From the NCBI RefSeq assembly GCF_000499845.2, contig NC_023759.2:22654909-22718908 (forward strand): a stretch of 64,000 nucleotides of DNA, read 5' to 3'. The notes beneath the pieces are model-generated. The model searched no databases and was not told the origin of the DNA. It saw only the letters and a program-made list of their open reading frames with translations. Below are positions 34,105-44,286 of this stretch, in pieces. Made by a program: the position numbers and the translations under genes. Source of the stretch: Phaseolus vulgaris (lineage: Eukaryota; Streptophyta; Magnoliopsida; Fabales; Fabaceae). How positions within the stretch are numbered: the first letter of the stretch is position 1; each line of letters starts with the position of its first letter.

Positions 34105-34930
34105 TTACGGTGATATTGGCAACGTCTTGGAAGTGTCAGCGTTGCGCAGGGCCTGTGATTGTTTTAAGACCGGGATCAGTTCGGCTTGTAGAGCTTCGTC
34201 CAAAATCCTTCCCTTAAGGACAACTAGGTGAGTGTAACTGCTGAACCGAGGCCCTCGATTTTCTCTGAAGCGGTCATTCTGACCTAACATAGGTCGATTA
34301 CTTCTGTCTTTGTCTTTTTCTTTCACCTTATTTGGGCCTTCCACTGGATGATTCCGGTGATAGTTAATGTGTTCCTCTATCTGCATGAACTTAGTGGCGC
34401 GGTTGCGCAATTCTTCCATGTTCTAGGCTGATCTCTTGATTAGACTTTTAGTGAACCGATTGGGCGGATAATGTCGACCAGGTGATGCATTGCAATTTCG
34501 GGCATTAAATTTCTAATGCCCATACATACTTTGCTGAATTTATCCATAAACGCCCGAAAAGTTTCTCCCTTTTCCTGCTTCACATTGAGGAGGGACAACG
34601 AGGAGGTGTGATGAGGTTGAATTGTTGCATACTCTGTGGGATTGGATTAGCTGGATTAGTTGGCAAAGCATGACACTACCCTCCTTGTTCATGACTCTCG
34701 AGGAGTTGTTGCAAGGATCTATTTTGCTTCCTTAGGAGGGATATTTCCTTTGCATGGCGACGTTGGTTTTCTTCATTGCGCAGTTGGTCCGCGACACTTT
34801 TTTGACGGAGTTCCTCCATTTGTGCCTGAAGGGCTCAAATCATGGTTGCTTGTTCGTCTGTCATGCGGTCACGTTGTTTCTTGTTGAGACCATAATTGCT
34901 TTTATTTATTGCCGAAGATCAAGTTTGCTA
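34105..34930 (-). pseudogene. G2 gag remnant
   Basis: A frame at 34105-34419 carries the basic post-gag region (MEELRNRATKFMQIEEHINY). Upstream text on the minus strand up to the PBS is broken into several frames but has the size and place of gag. A short gag C-part lies at about 33640-34100 with many stops. Confidence 0.65.
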
Positions 34931-34936
34931 CCTCGG

Positions 34937-34953
34937 TCCCATGGTGGGCGCCA
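34937..34953 (-). promoter_or_regulatory. G2 primer binding site, tRNA-Lys type
   Basis: The plus strand reads TCCCATGGTGGGCGCCA, matching the 3' end of tRNA-Lys except for small differences at its 5' side. It is two bases from the LTR. Confidence 0.82.
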
Positions 34954-34955
34954 AT

Positions 34956-35333
34956 TGTACCTGTGTAGGGGAAAGGGGGACCTAGGTAACAAAATTTGGT
35001 AACGTGTCGGTGCCTGCTGATTATCCTCTGAGTAACTTCGAGCTTCCTTCTTTCACTGTTGGACTCAGGCGATCGGAGGTACATGCGATTGCACTCCGAC
35101 GCTCAATTCAGTATTACTATTTTTGGGGTGTTCTTTCAGAGTAAAAAACGTACCTTACAGCTTTGTGGAGGTTTTATTTGTAGTGCTAGTTATGGACTTT
35201 CTTCATGATGGACTGAATATCAATTATTAACTGATACATCGTGATCCCTGATTAATAAGGAGGTGTGCAGTTTGAGGAATATCTATAATGTCTTTCAGTT
35301 AATTAGTATTTGAGTAATTTTGTGGAGATGTCA
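34956..35333 (-). repeat. 5' LTR of G2
   Basis: It starts TGTACCTGTG and matches the left copy. It retains the GCACTCCGACGCTCAATTCAG block at 35090-35111, a relative of the conserved LTR module. Its far end is replaced by, or ends in, CACTACA. Confidence 0.82.
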
Positions 35334-35660
35334 CTACAAAAAAACATGTATAATACGACAATTATTTTTGTAAAAACTGACGTTTTTAACCTCCGCATTA
35401 TACGTCTGTGGCGGTACCGCGTACCGCCAGAATTCTTGTCGCCACAAAGTTTAATGTGGCGGTCAATTGAGAACCGTTGTAGCAGACACCATATTATGCA
35501 TTGTATAAAATGGCAGTTTTAAGCGTGTAATTGACGTCAGTTATAAATGTCGTAATTTAAAAACTAGGCAAACCAATTCTAACGTAAATAGTGGCAGTTT
35601 TAACCGCCACTTAATACAGTATAATATGACATTTATAATGCACTTTATAATTTTCATAAT
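35334..35660 (+). mobile_element. CACTA-like transposon terminus with subterminal repeats
   Basis: The edge reads CACTACAAAAAAAC, typical for plant CACTA elements. It is followed by short subterminal motifs in both directions such as GTGGCGGT, ACCGCCA, GGCAGTTTTAA and ACCGCCACTTAA. The opposite end (TTTTGTAGTG type) was not found in the window, and no transposase is seen. Confidence 0.5.
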
Positions 35661-37426
35661 TTAAATATTAAATATTTAATTTTATTTTTAATATTTATAA
35701 TAATTTATTTAATTCTGTTTTATAATTTGATTTCATAATATTAATTAATTTCATATTATAATTAAACTTTAGTACCCAATTATGTTTCATAATATAATTA
35801 AATTATAACATAAACTAATTTCACAATATAATTGTACTTCATAATATAATTAAAAATGATAAATATAATAATCAAAATATGACTTCATTCATTCATTGAG
35901 AGAACAAAGTTGATAATGTCAAACTAATCCAAACAACAAGTAAATTAAATTGTCAAAATATAAATTGTTTCACTTTCTAAACATATTACAACTAATCTCA
36001 ATCCTAATTTGTTTTACTACCTCCACCTGATCTTATATTTTGGTTTGGTGATAGAGCACCACTTCCAACATCCTGTGTTTGGAATAAGTTAAAATATGTT
36101 TAGAATTAATTGACAATTTTTAAAAAATAAATGAAAACAATATTATAATAAAATCACATAATAATTGAAATGAGTGTCTGAAACAAACACCGAAAAATCA
36201 AATATAAACAACTCCAATACAATAATGTATACTAAAATTGATGAAAAGCACTTCAAAGACACTATCTGGATGAGGTAATGTGGCAAGATTAGACCCTACA
36301 TGATAATCAAATAGACTAAAATTATAAGAATCAATGAAAAATAAATGTATAAAAGATGTTGCACATATATGCTATTCACACAAGTTAAGAGAAGTAATCC
36401 TTAAGCACATGTGATGTGACAAACACATTCTCAAACAATTATACCCCACGACAGTGGTAGTTTGGACCAGGAAGTTGTGTAGAATAAAATGTTATTATGC
36501 GAAGAACTTGAGAAGCCTGTGGTACACAATATGCAAAGGTTAGATAAAGGGAGAAAACTAGTGCATTAATATATATAAAATAGTACTTAAAAGCAACATT
36601 ACACATGTGGCCAGCCTGCATTTATAGTATTGACTCATTCTAATTCATCAATCTATCACGCTAAGAACTCATCTATTCATTTAATATTCCCAAAAGATTA
36701 AACAATACTTTAATGAATATGAGAAGTGTGATCAAAACTAACAACTAAGAATGCTAAAACCCTGCACCATATGACAACTGTGTAGATCTTTCTACTCTTG
36801 AATATGAAAGGATGAAATGTCCACTACAAAATCACACATCAAAGAATTAAAATATGAATATTGGTTATTGGTGTTGTGATTTTGATTTAGGTTGTTTAAA
36901 TATGTATTGGTACCTTAAGTGGAAACACGTAATTGTAAAAAACAATAAAACCAATTAACAAACATTCCCTGCCTCAAACTAGACAACAAAAGAAATCCAA
37001 AAGCTCGTGTATACAAATTCAATCTATTTGTGTAACCAATTTCTAGCTCCATACAAGTAAAGCAGTAGCCAAAAAATGTGATAGGAGAACCTTAAAAAAA
37101 TTGTATTTCTTAGTAATTCAGGTCCATTTACTATTCGCATACACATACCTAGTCCCCATCACACAGAATAACAACTTAAACCCAAAATCTCCTAATATGC
37201 ACCACAAACTACATGATCCATTTCGATTAGTTAGGATTTGTAAATTAGTCTATTTACCTTTCCCAAACCTTCATCTTTATCAAGAAGCGTGGAAGGTTTC
37301 CCTCTTCTGCTAGAAATCTCAACCCGAATGTACAAAAAGCATTAATTGAAAATCAAATCAACAACACTGCATAAGTTATCAACTGAATTAGATATAGGTA
37401 GGAATTGTTATGACACCGGAACTATC
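35661..37426. other. AT-rich DNA without a gene
   Basis: No credible coding frame is present. It may be the interior of the CACTA-like element. The last bases, GGAATTGTTATGACACCGGAACTATC, could be the start of the gypsy LTR continued at 56426, but the resemblance is weak. Confidence 0.5.
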
Positions 37427-39250
37427 TGTTGGGTTTAATAGTGCCAAAGTTCAAGAGGGGGGGTGAATTGACCTTTTAAAACTTTCTCGCAGAAACAGTG
37501 TTTAACACAGTTTTACAGAAAATAAATCGATTTATGTGAAAATGAACAGATTTATTTCAGCACTGTTTTTGTTTGAAAAGCTTTTAATTCAGCAAGGTCA
37601 ATCACAAGATTATGCAGTGAGAATTTCCAGCAACACACACACAAATATCAGATTTGAAAATCAGTGAAACACAAAACAGCAAGCTTCAATTTCAAGCAAG
37701 TGATTAAGGTTCAATTGATAGCATGCTAGTTAATTGAGTGACCTTTGCAAACAAGCTGTTCCAGTGGCTTTTAACAGACTATGAGTGTTCTTCTTGATGT
37801 CAAGAAATTTTCCAGAAATTAAGAACAATGAATCACAAAACAGCAAGCTTCAATTTTAAGCAATTGTTTAAGGTTCAATTAATAGCATTGACAGTTTCTT
37901 GAGCAGCCTATCACAGTCAATCTGTTCCAATGATTTTTAGCAGATTATTTATGTTCTTATCAGATTCAAACACCTTTTTCAGAAATCAAGAACAGTATGC
38001 ACAGTGCCCAGAAAGAACAGATTTATTTTCAATTGAACAGATTTATTTCTTTGCTGTTTTATCAATTATGCAGAAACGAAATTGCAGAGAGAGAGAGAGA
38101 ATGAACACAAGCAATTATACTGGTTCACTCAACCTGAGCTACATCCAGTCTTCACCAACAACAGGTGGAATTCACTAACACACAGTACAATCAAGTACAC
38201 TTCCCACTGTTCTTGAAACCTACAAGAACTTAGGTACTCTTGCTGAAAAAAAACCTATTTCAGCACTCACACACACACATCCACTCTCCAAGAACACCTA
38301 TCAAGAAGAGGATTCAACCAAACTATTACAAGTAATAAGAAGTGAAACGACTACACCTGATTGAGGTAACAAAGATCAGCCTTAAACCAGTAGGCAAGAT
38401 TGCTAGAACAGTAGCTGCACCTCAAACCAAGCTTTTGGAACCAAACCAAGAACAAGCACTTTGTGATTTTTGAAATCTTTGAAGAACAAATGCTAATCCT
38501 TGAAAACACTTAACTCTCTACTGTCAAAACTTGTTTTTTGCAAATGTATGAACTGTTTTAATCGTTATTAAACTCAGAAACCAAGTTTGCATTTTATAGA
38601 AAGCCAGCTTATAACAGAATTTTGAAAAATAGTTAAAGCTGTTATAAAATGAACAGATTGAAAATAAAATAAACTGATTTATTTTCAAAAGCAGTTAGAG
38701 AATCTGTTAAGTGAGGAGACTTAGTCAACCATTCTGGTGCTGAGATAAAACTGAAAAACGTTTAAGCTTGACATGGCACCAGAGGCAAAAAGAATCTATT
38801 CATTTACAGATGAACAAATTTATTTTTCAGAACAAAAACAGAGAAAGTTTAACAATTTAAAACTCAGTCGTTTTGAAAAGAAGAAGACTTAGTCAAAATA
38901 CCTGATGCACAAAATCTAATTTTTACAAGACTTTAGCCAAGGCATCAGTGAAAAAAATGAATCTGTTTATTTAGAAAAGAACAGATTTATTTTTATGCAG
39001 TAAACGTGTTTTTTGTGTAAAACATGTGAAAAACAGTTTAAGAAAACTTATGCTTGTTCTTATCACATGGCCAGTGGTTATGAGGTGAGTTACTCAGCAA
39101 AAAGCTACTCTTAGACACCCTCTAAGCACTAACTAAGACACACTTAAAGCAAAGCAAAATTACATGAAAAGTACATACAAGTCTTCATCAAACACTACAT
39201 ATAAGTCTTCATCAAACACAATCTTGAAGGGGCAGCAACCATCTTCAACA
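37427..39250 (-). repeat. SIRE array LTR1 (3' LTR of copy A)
   Basis: It runs from TGTTGGGTTTAATAG to CATCTTCAACA, 1824 bp. It is distinguished from LTR2 and LTR3 by a 7-G run at the left edge, AAGGTCAATC, AACAGACTATG and lack of the repeated ATCTGTTCA insertion. The minus-strand TATAAAAT box lies at 38591-38598. Several AACAGATTTATTT words are spread through it. Confidence 0.95.
38591..38598 (-). promoter_or_regulatory. TATA box of SIRE LTR1
   Basis: The minus strand reads CTATAAAATGC. The same box is at 47179-47186 (LTR2) and 55766-55773 (LTR3), and as TATAAAAA at 25877 in the solo LTR. Its conservation across copies supports it as the promoter. Confidence 0.6.
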
Positions 39251-39264
39251 ATCTCCCCCTGTTT
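39251..39264 (-). promoter_or_regulatory. SIRE copy A polypurine tract
   Basis: ATCTCCCCCTG lies directly inside the LTR, giving CAGGGGGAGAT on the element strand. A second similar tract (TCTCCCCCTTTGG) lies at about 39473-39485. Copy B has the same at 47838. Confidence 0.75.
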
Positions 39265-39626
39265 GATGGAGACAAATCCCCATAGCTAACCTCATAGCTT
39301 TGTTGCTTTAAGCACTTGTACTGCACCAGATTTTAAACTAGAATTGCACCTGCACTGCACCAGATTTTAAACCAGAAAAAAACAGCAGTATTGCATAGCA
39401 TATGAATTGGTTTAAAGGTGCAGAATTAACTCCCTGTTACAGCTAGCTTCACCTAGCATAGTGAGCTATTTTTCTCCCCCTTTGGATTCATCAAACAGCA
39501 TATAAGCATAGGGAATAAAGGGATGTAAAGCAGAAACCACAATCATAATAGTTCAGAAACATAAAACCAAATTGTCAGCATTACAGAAACTTGAAAACTG
39601 ATAATGAAAGCATTAAAAACAGAAAA

Positions 39627-40844
39627 CTACTGATCCTTGTAGTAAAGCTCTGCAAGCTGTGCCTGAACTCCTTCAATCTGATGATCAAGGTGTTGGAACC
39701 TTGCATGAGTAGTCTCAAAGTGTGCCCTTTGTTCTGCAGACATGACATCAAGACGGTACAGCACTTGCCTCTCAAACATAGACATTGGTTCTCCACGGTA
39801 TTCTGGACTTTGATAGGCAACTATGGCATTTGCAGCAACTTCCTCATGTTCAGATTGGGCAGCAGGTGAGTCATCATCCATAGGAATAGTTTCATCCTCA
39901 TCTTCATGTTCTGCTTGAGTGTCCTTCTCCTTGAGGACCACCCACTTGTTTTCAATTTTGTGAAAACCCATTTTGGTGAGAGTTGAAGTATCAATCTCAC
40001 TTACAGCTTTGATAGGGTCATTTCTCTCATTTGTAGCATCAATACCAAAGTAATCAATTAATTTGGAAACAAGAATAGCATAGGGAAATCTGTAATCAGC
40101 CAACCTTTTTGACTTGAGCATGTGTTCATTGACAATGAACACCCAGTTTACCTTAATCTGGTTCATGATGCAATATAGGAGAATAAGATCCTCTTCATGT
40201 AAGACAGCATGGTTTGTCCCTCTAGGAATCAGTTGCCAAGCTATGATGTATGCAACTAGACGTGGAGTGAGGTTCAAATGCCCTGCATGGAATCTGTTTA
40301 TGCTCTCTGTAGGATTCCTCATGCAACTTTTGTAATATTGCAGCTTGTTGAATTCTGAAATTCCACTGGTATTTCCTTTCCCTACTTTCAGTCCAGCATA
40401 TTTTATTCCAGCCACAGAATTCCACACCTCACTTGTGATCTTCATCTTTGTCCCTTTCACATAAGAGACAACATTCTTCCCATCCAATGTGAGGTTAGTA
40501 TAAAACACCTTAACCAAGTCAGGATAGACATTACCCGTTAATTCCAGCATCTTTTTCAGTTTCTGGTGCTTCAACACAGTCCTTGTTTCTACCAGTTTTT
40601 CAGATTTCAGCCAGTTGAAATCCAGCACCTTGGGTATGTTGATCTGCTTCCTGCTTGTTTCATGAATGTAGGCATTGATGCCTTCTTCATTTCCAGCGAA
40701 CCATCCTTCTAACACACCTTGAGAAGTGGTTTGCTTTCCCTTGCCTTTCTGTTTTTGTCTTGAAGACGAAGCCATGTTAACCTGAATTCTTGTCTTGATT
40801 TCAAATGGTGAGAATAGAAAGAGAATGGCCAATGTGGGTAGCAA
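39627..40844 (-). CDS. SIRE copy A env-like ORF (plant transposon protein family)
   Basis: The frame is 405 codons. The more likely start is the internal Met at 40775 (MASSSRQKQKGKGK), giving 382 residues; the upstream extension is hydrophobic but may be chance. The central part (about residues 50-290) matches the family annotated as putative plant transposon protein (PF20167-like), followed by an acidic stretch (EHEDEDETIPMDDD) and a C-terminal coiled coil. This is the position of the so-called env-like ORF in SIRE elements. No transmembrane segment is seen in the main body and the function is unproven. It is uninterrupted, unlike pol. Confidence 0.82.
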   Translation of the reverse strand: MLPTLAILFLFSPFEIKTRIQVNMASSSRQKQKGKGKQTTSQGVLEGWFAGNEEGINAYIHETSRKQINIPKVLDFNWLKSEKLVETRTVLKHQKLKKMLELTGNVYPDLVKVFYTNLTLDGKNVVSYVKGTKMKITSEVWNSVAGIKYAGLKVGKGNTSGISEFNKLQYYKSCMRNPTESINRFHAGHLNLTPRLVAYIIAWQLIPRGTNHAVLHEEDLILLYCIMNQIKVNWVFIVNEHMLKSKRLADYRFPYAILVSKLIDYFGIDATNERNDPIKAVSEIDTSTLTKMGFHKIENKWVVLKEKDTQAEHEDEDETIPMDDDSPAAQSEHEEVAANAIVAYQSPEYRGEPMSMFERQVLYRLDVMSAEQRAHFETTHARFQHLDHQIEGVQAQLAELYYKDQ

Positions 40845-41185
40845 GTATTCACACAGATTTATAGCAGAATAAATGGATTGATATGGCAGTTATGAGTGGA
40901 TATACATGAAGATTTTATGCTTCTGAATTTGTGCAGAGAATCTTTGAAAATATGCACCAAATCTTTAGGGTCACGATGCATACACTCAAATTCTTATTGA
41001 GCACCCAAACCATCAAATCGGTTACATAACCATGACCAAAACCGTCAAAGGTACAGAGGTTAATGCCCACTAAGTCAGTCAAGCAGTCAAAGATCAGAAT
41101 TTCTCTTTCCTAGTCATCAATGCGTATCAGTGCAGAAAATAAACACATTTAATTGCGAATAAACAGATTTAATTTTTTTTTACTG
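40845..41185. other. Spacer between env-like ORF and RNase H, copy A
   Basis: This is a non-coding stretch. It carries one AATAAACAGATTTAATT word of the kind seen in the LTRs. The corresponding part of copy B is 49432-49772. Confidence 0.6.
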
Positions 41186-41473
41186 TTAGGTACAATTGAC
41201 ATTTATAATACCCAATTCATTAAGCAGAAAATTAAACCTATCTTTGGCTAATGGTTTTGTGAACAAATCAGCAAGTTGTAAATCAGTATCAATGAACTTA
41301 ATATCACATGTTCCATTAGATATGTGTTCCCTTAGAAAATGATGCCTTATTTCAATGTGTTTGGTTCTTGAATGCATGACAGGATTTTTGGTTAAGTTGA
41401 TTGCACTTGTATTATCACACAGCAGAGGTATATGGTTAAGTAAGATACCAAAATCATTCAATTGTTGTCTTAG
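41186..41473 (-). pseudogene. SIRE copy A RNase H C-terminal part
   Basis: Motifs are LCDNTSAINLTKNPVMHSRT, KHIEIRHHFLRE and DLFTKPLAKDRF, the normal end of copia pol. It lies in the same frame as the upstream segment but after a TGA at 41474-41476, where the family has a Trp codon. Confidence 0.9.
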
Positions 41474-43171
41474 TCATATAGTTTGAGCACAGCAACTCCC
41501 TGCTGCAATGTATTCTGCTTCAGCAGTGGAAAGAGCTACACAAGCCTGCTTTTTGCATTGCCATGAGATCAAGCTTGATCCAAGCAAATGACAGGTTCCA
41601 CTTGTGCTCTTCCTATCAATTTTGCAACCTGCAAAATCTGAATCAGAATACCCAGTTAAGCTTAATGAAATGTTACCTGGATACCACAAGCCAACTTCTT
41701 TAGTTCCTTGCAAATACTTCAAAATCCTTTTGACAGCATTGTAGTGTGATTCTTTAGGAGCAGATTGAAACCTTGCACACATGCACACTGCAAACATTAT
41801 ATCTGGCCTGCTGGCAGTGAGATACAGTAGTGATCCTATGAGTCCTCTGTATTTGGTTTCATCAACAGAAATTCCAGCTTCATCATGATCCAAATGACAG
41901 CTTGTTGAGAAGGGTGTGCTGATTGGTTTACACTTGTCCATTTCAAATTTCTTCAGCAAATCCTTGCAATACTTTGCTTGACTCAAGAAAATGCCATCCT
42001 TGAGTTGTTTGACCTGCAAGCCTAGAAAATAGTTCAACTCACCCATCATTGACATTTCAAACTCACTCTTCATGACTTTTACGAAAGCTTCACACAATTC
42101 TCCATTGTTTGATCCAAAAATGATGTCATCCACATATACTTGGACTAGAATTGAGTCATCTCCTTTCTTCTTAATGAACAAGGTCTTATCTGATGTGCCT
42201 CTGTCATAGCCTTGAGAGGTGAGAAAATCACTTAGCCTCTCATACCATTGCCTAGGAGCTTGCTTGAGTCCATAGAGAGCCTTTTGGAGTTTGAACACAT
42301 ATTCTGGATGTTGATGGTCTTCAAAACCTGGTGGTTGTGAGACAAATACCTCTTCATTTATATAGCCATTCAGAAAGGCACTCTTCACGTCCATTTGGAA
42401 TAGCTTGAACCCTTTGATGCATGAAAAAGCAAGCAGCAGTCTAACAGCTTCTAACCGAGCCACTGGTGCATATGTCTCATCATAGTCTATTCCTTCTTCT
42501 TGATTGTACCCTTTAGCTACAAGCCTAGCCTTGTTTCTGGTGATCACTCCATGCTCATCCATTTTGTTTCTAAATACCCATTTTGTTCCAATAACATTCA
42601 TCTCAGGTATTCTAGGAACAAGAGTCCAGACCTCATTAAGAGCAAACTGATTCAGTTCCTCTTGCATAGCTAAAATCCAGTTACTGTCCTTGAGAGCTTC
42701 CTTCAAATTCTTGGGTTCAACTTGAGATACAAAAGCCATTGCTTCACAGAAATTGTTCAAGGATTTTCTAGTTGACACTCCTTTCTCAATGTTCCCAATG
42801 ACATTATCAAGGGTTAAGTCTCTTGGGGTTTTCCACTCTTTTGGCAAACCTGCAGCTGCAGTAGATTCTTGTACAGTATGTGTATCAGCAGTATCAAAAT
42901 GAATCGATTCATTTTGATTTAAAATAGATTTAAATTCATTACTGTCAGGTTCATCAGCAGTTTTAGATAGGCTATGATCAGTTTCATCAAAAACAACATG
43001 CATTGATTCTTCTACTATGAGCAACCTTTTATTGAAGACTCTATATGCATGACCATTCAAAGCATAACCAATGTGCACACCTTCATCAGATTTAGCATCA
43101 AACTTACCAAGATTTTCTTTGCCATTATTCAATACAAAACATTTACACCCAAATACTCTAAGGTGACTCAC
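41474..43171 (-). pseudogene. SIRE copy A pol: integrase tail, RT and RNase H start
   Basis: The segment starts at [16 protein letters not shown] (integrase C-part), then an acidic linker, then RT with [58 protein letters not shown] and the catalytic YVDDIIFGS, then [14 protein letters not shown] of RNase H. A deletion at about 43172 shifts it out of frame with the integrase core. Otherwise it is well kept. Confidence 0.92.
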
Positions 43172-43172
43172 A

Positions 43173-44252
43173 CTAGGTTTTCTTAAGAATTGGTCTTATT
43201 AAGGTCCTATTTAAGACATAACTTGCAGTATAAACAGCATCAGCCCAAAAGTACTTAGGAAGCTTAGATTCATTTAACATAGTTCTAGCAAGTTCCTCTA
43301 GTGATCTATTTTTCCTTTCAACTACACCATTTTGTTGGGGTGTCCTAGGGGCTGAAAAGGTATGAGTTATCCCATGCTTCTCACAGAACCTCTCAAACTT
43401 AGCATTTTGAAACTCTCCCCCATGATCACTTCGAATTGATTTAATGCAGCAACCATTTTCATTTTCCAGAATTTTTGCTAATCTCTTAAAGGCAGAATAA
43501 GCATCATGTTTATGTGCAAGAAATAAAGTCCATGTAAATCTAGAGTAATCATCCACAACAACTAAAGCATACAAATTTCCAGCCAAGCTAGCAACTCTAG
43601 ATGGACCAAATAAGTCCATATGCAACACATCCAATGGATTTTTTGTAGAGACAATATCCTTTAACTTGAAAGAGGATTTGATTTGTTTACCTTTCACACA
43701 AGCATCACAAAGCCTGTTATCCTGAAATTTAATGTTAGGTAAACCAGAAACTAAATCTTTAGATTTCAATTTATTCAAGTGATTTGTGTGTATGTGAGCT
43801 AACCTCCTGTGCCACAACCAAGACTCATCACTTCTGGACAGCAAGCACTCATTTGAAGAGTTAGTTTCCATGATATTCAACAAGTAAATGTTATTCACTC
43901 TCTTACCAGTAAACAGTGCCTTACTAGATGAATTACTTGAGATTGTGCAGCCACTTGACTCAAAATTCACTTTGTATCCTTTGTCACAAAGCTGACTTAT
44001 GCTGAGAAGACTATGCTTGAGTCCTTCTACATACAGCACATTCTCAATGGTTGTTGAATTCCTTGTTCCAACAGTTCCTCTGCCCAAAATCCTCCCTCGG
44101 TTATTATCACCATAGGTCACATGTCCTTCTGCTTTGAGCTTTAAGCTGGTGAACTTTGTAAGATCTCCAGTCATATGCTTGGAACAACCACTGTCCAAGT
44201 ACCACTGGTTTTTCTTGCTTCCAATCTGCAAAACAGAAAAAAAAATATACAA
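43173..44252 (-). pseudogene. SIRE copy A protease and integrase core
   Basis: The protease active site is WYLDSGCSKHMTG near the start. The integrase finger follows as HRRLAHIHTNHL with CDACVKGKQ. The core has LHMDLFGPSR, VVVDDYSRFTW, RSDHGGEFQ and TPQQNGVVERKNR with the DDE residues. The frame stops at 43173 because about ten residues of the usual PYELW region are missing between two AGAAAAC-type words, which suggests deletion by microhomology. Gag ends 34 bases upstream, and a TTTTGCAG precedes this frame. Confidence 0.92.
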
Positions 44253-44286
44253 ATGGTACCCTTTTCAGTATAGGGTCCAGCACAGA

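Larger units (their letters stand above)
29943..35333 (-). mobile_element. Ty3/gypsy retrotransposon G2, truncated and rearranged
   Basis: Two LTR copies in the same orientation (from 29943 and from 34956) flank gag, protease and part of RT in minus orientation. The rest of RT, RNase H and integrase are missing and about 2.1 kb of unrelated A-rich DNA takes their place. The PBS is tRNA-Lys type, as in G1. The right LTR ends at a CACTA-like terminus, and no TSD is visible. Confidence 0.8.

Noticed and set aside
37406..37426. Start of the gypsy LTR continued at 56426
   Set aside because: Only a loose resemblance over about 20 bases and no matching duplication; left open in the findings instead of annotated.
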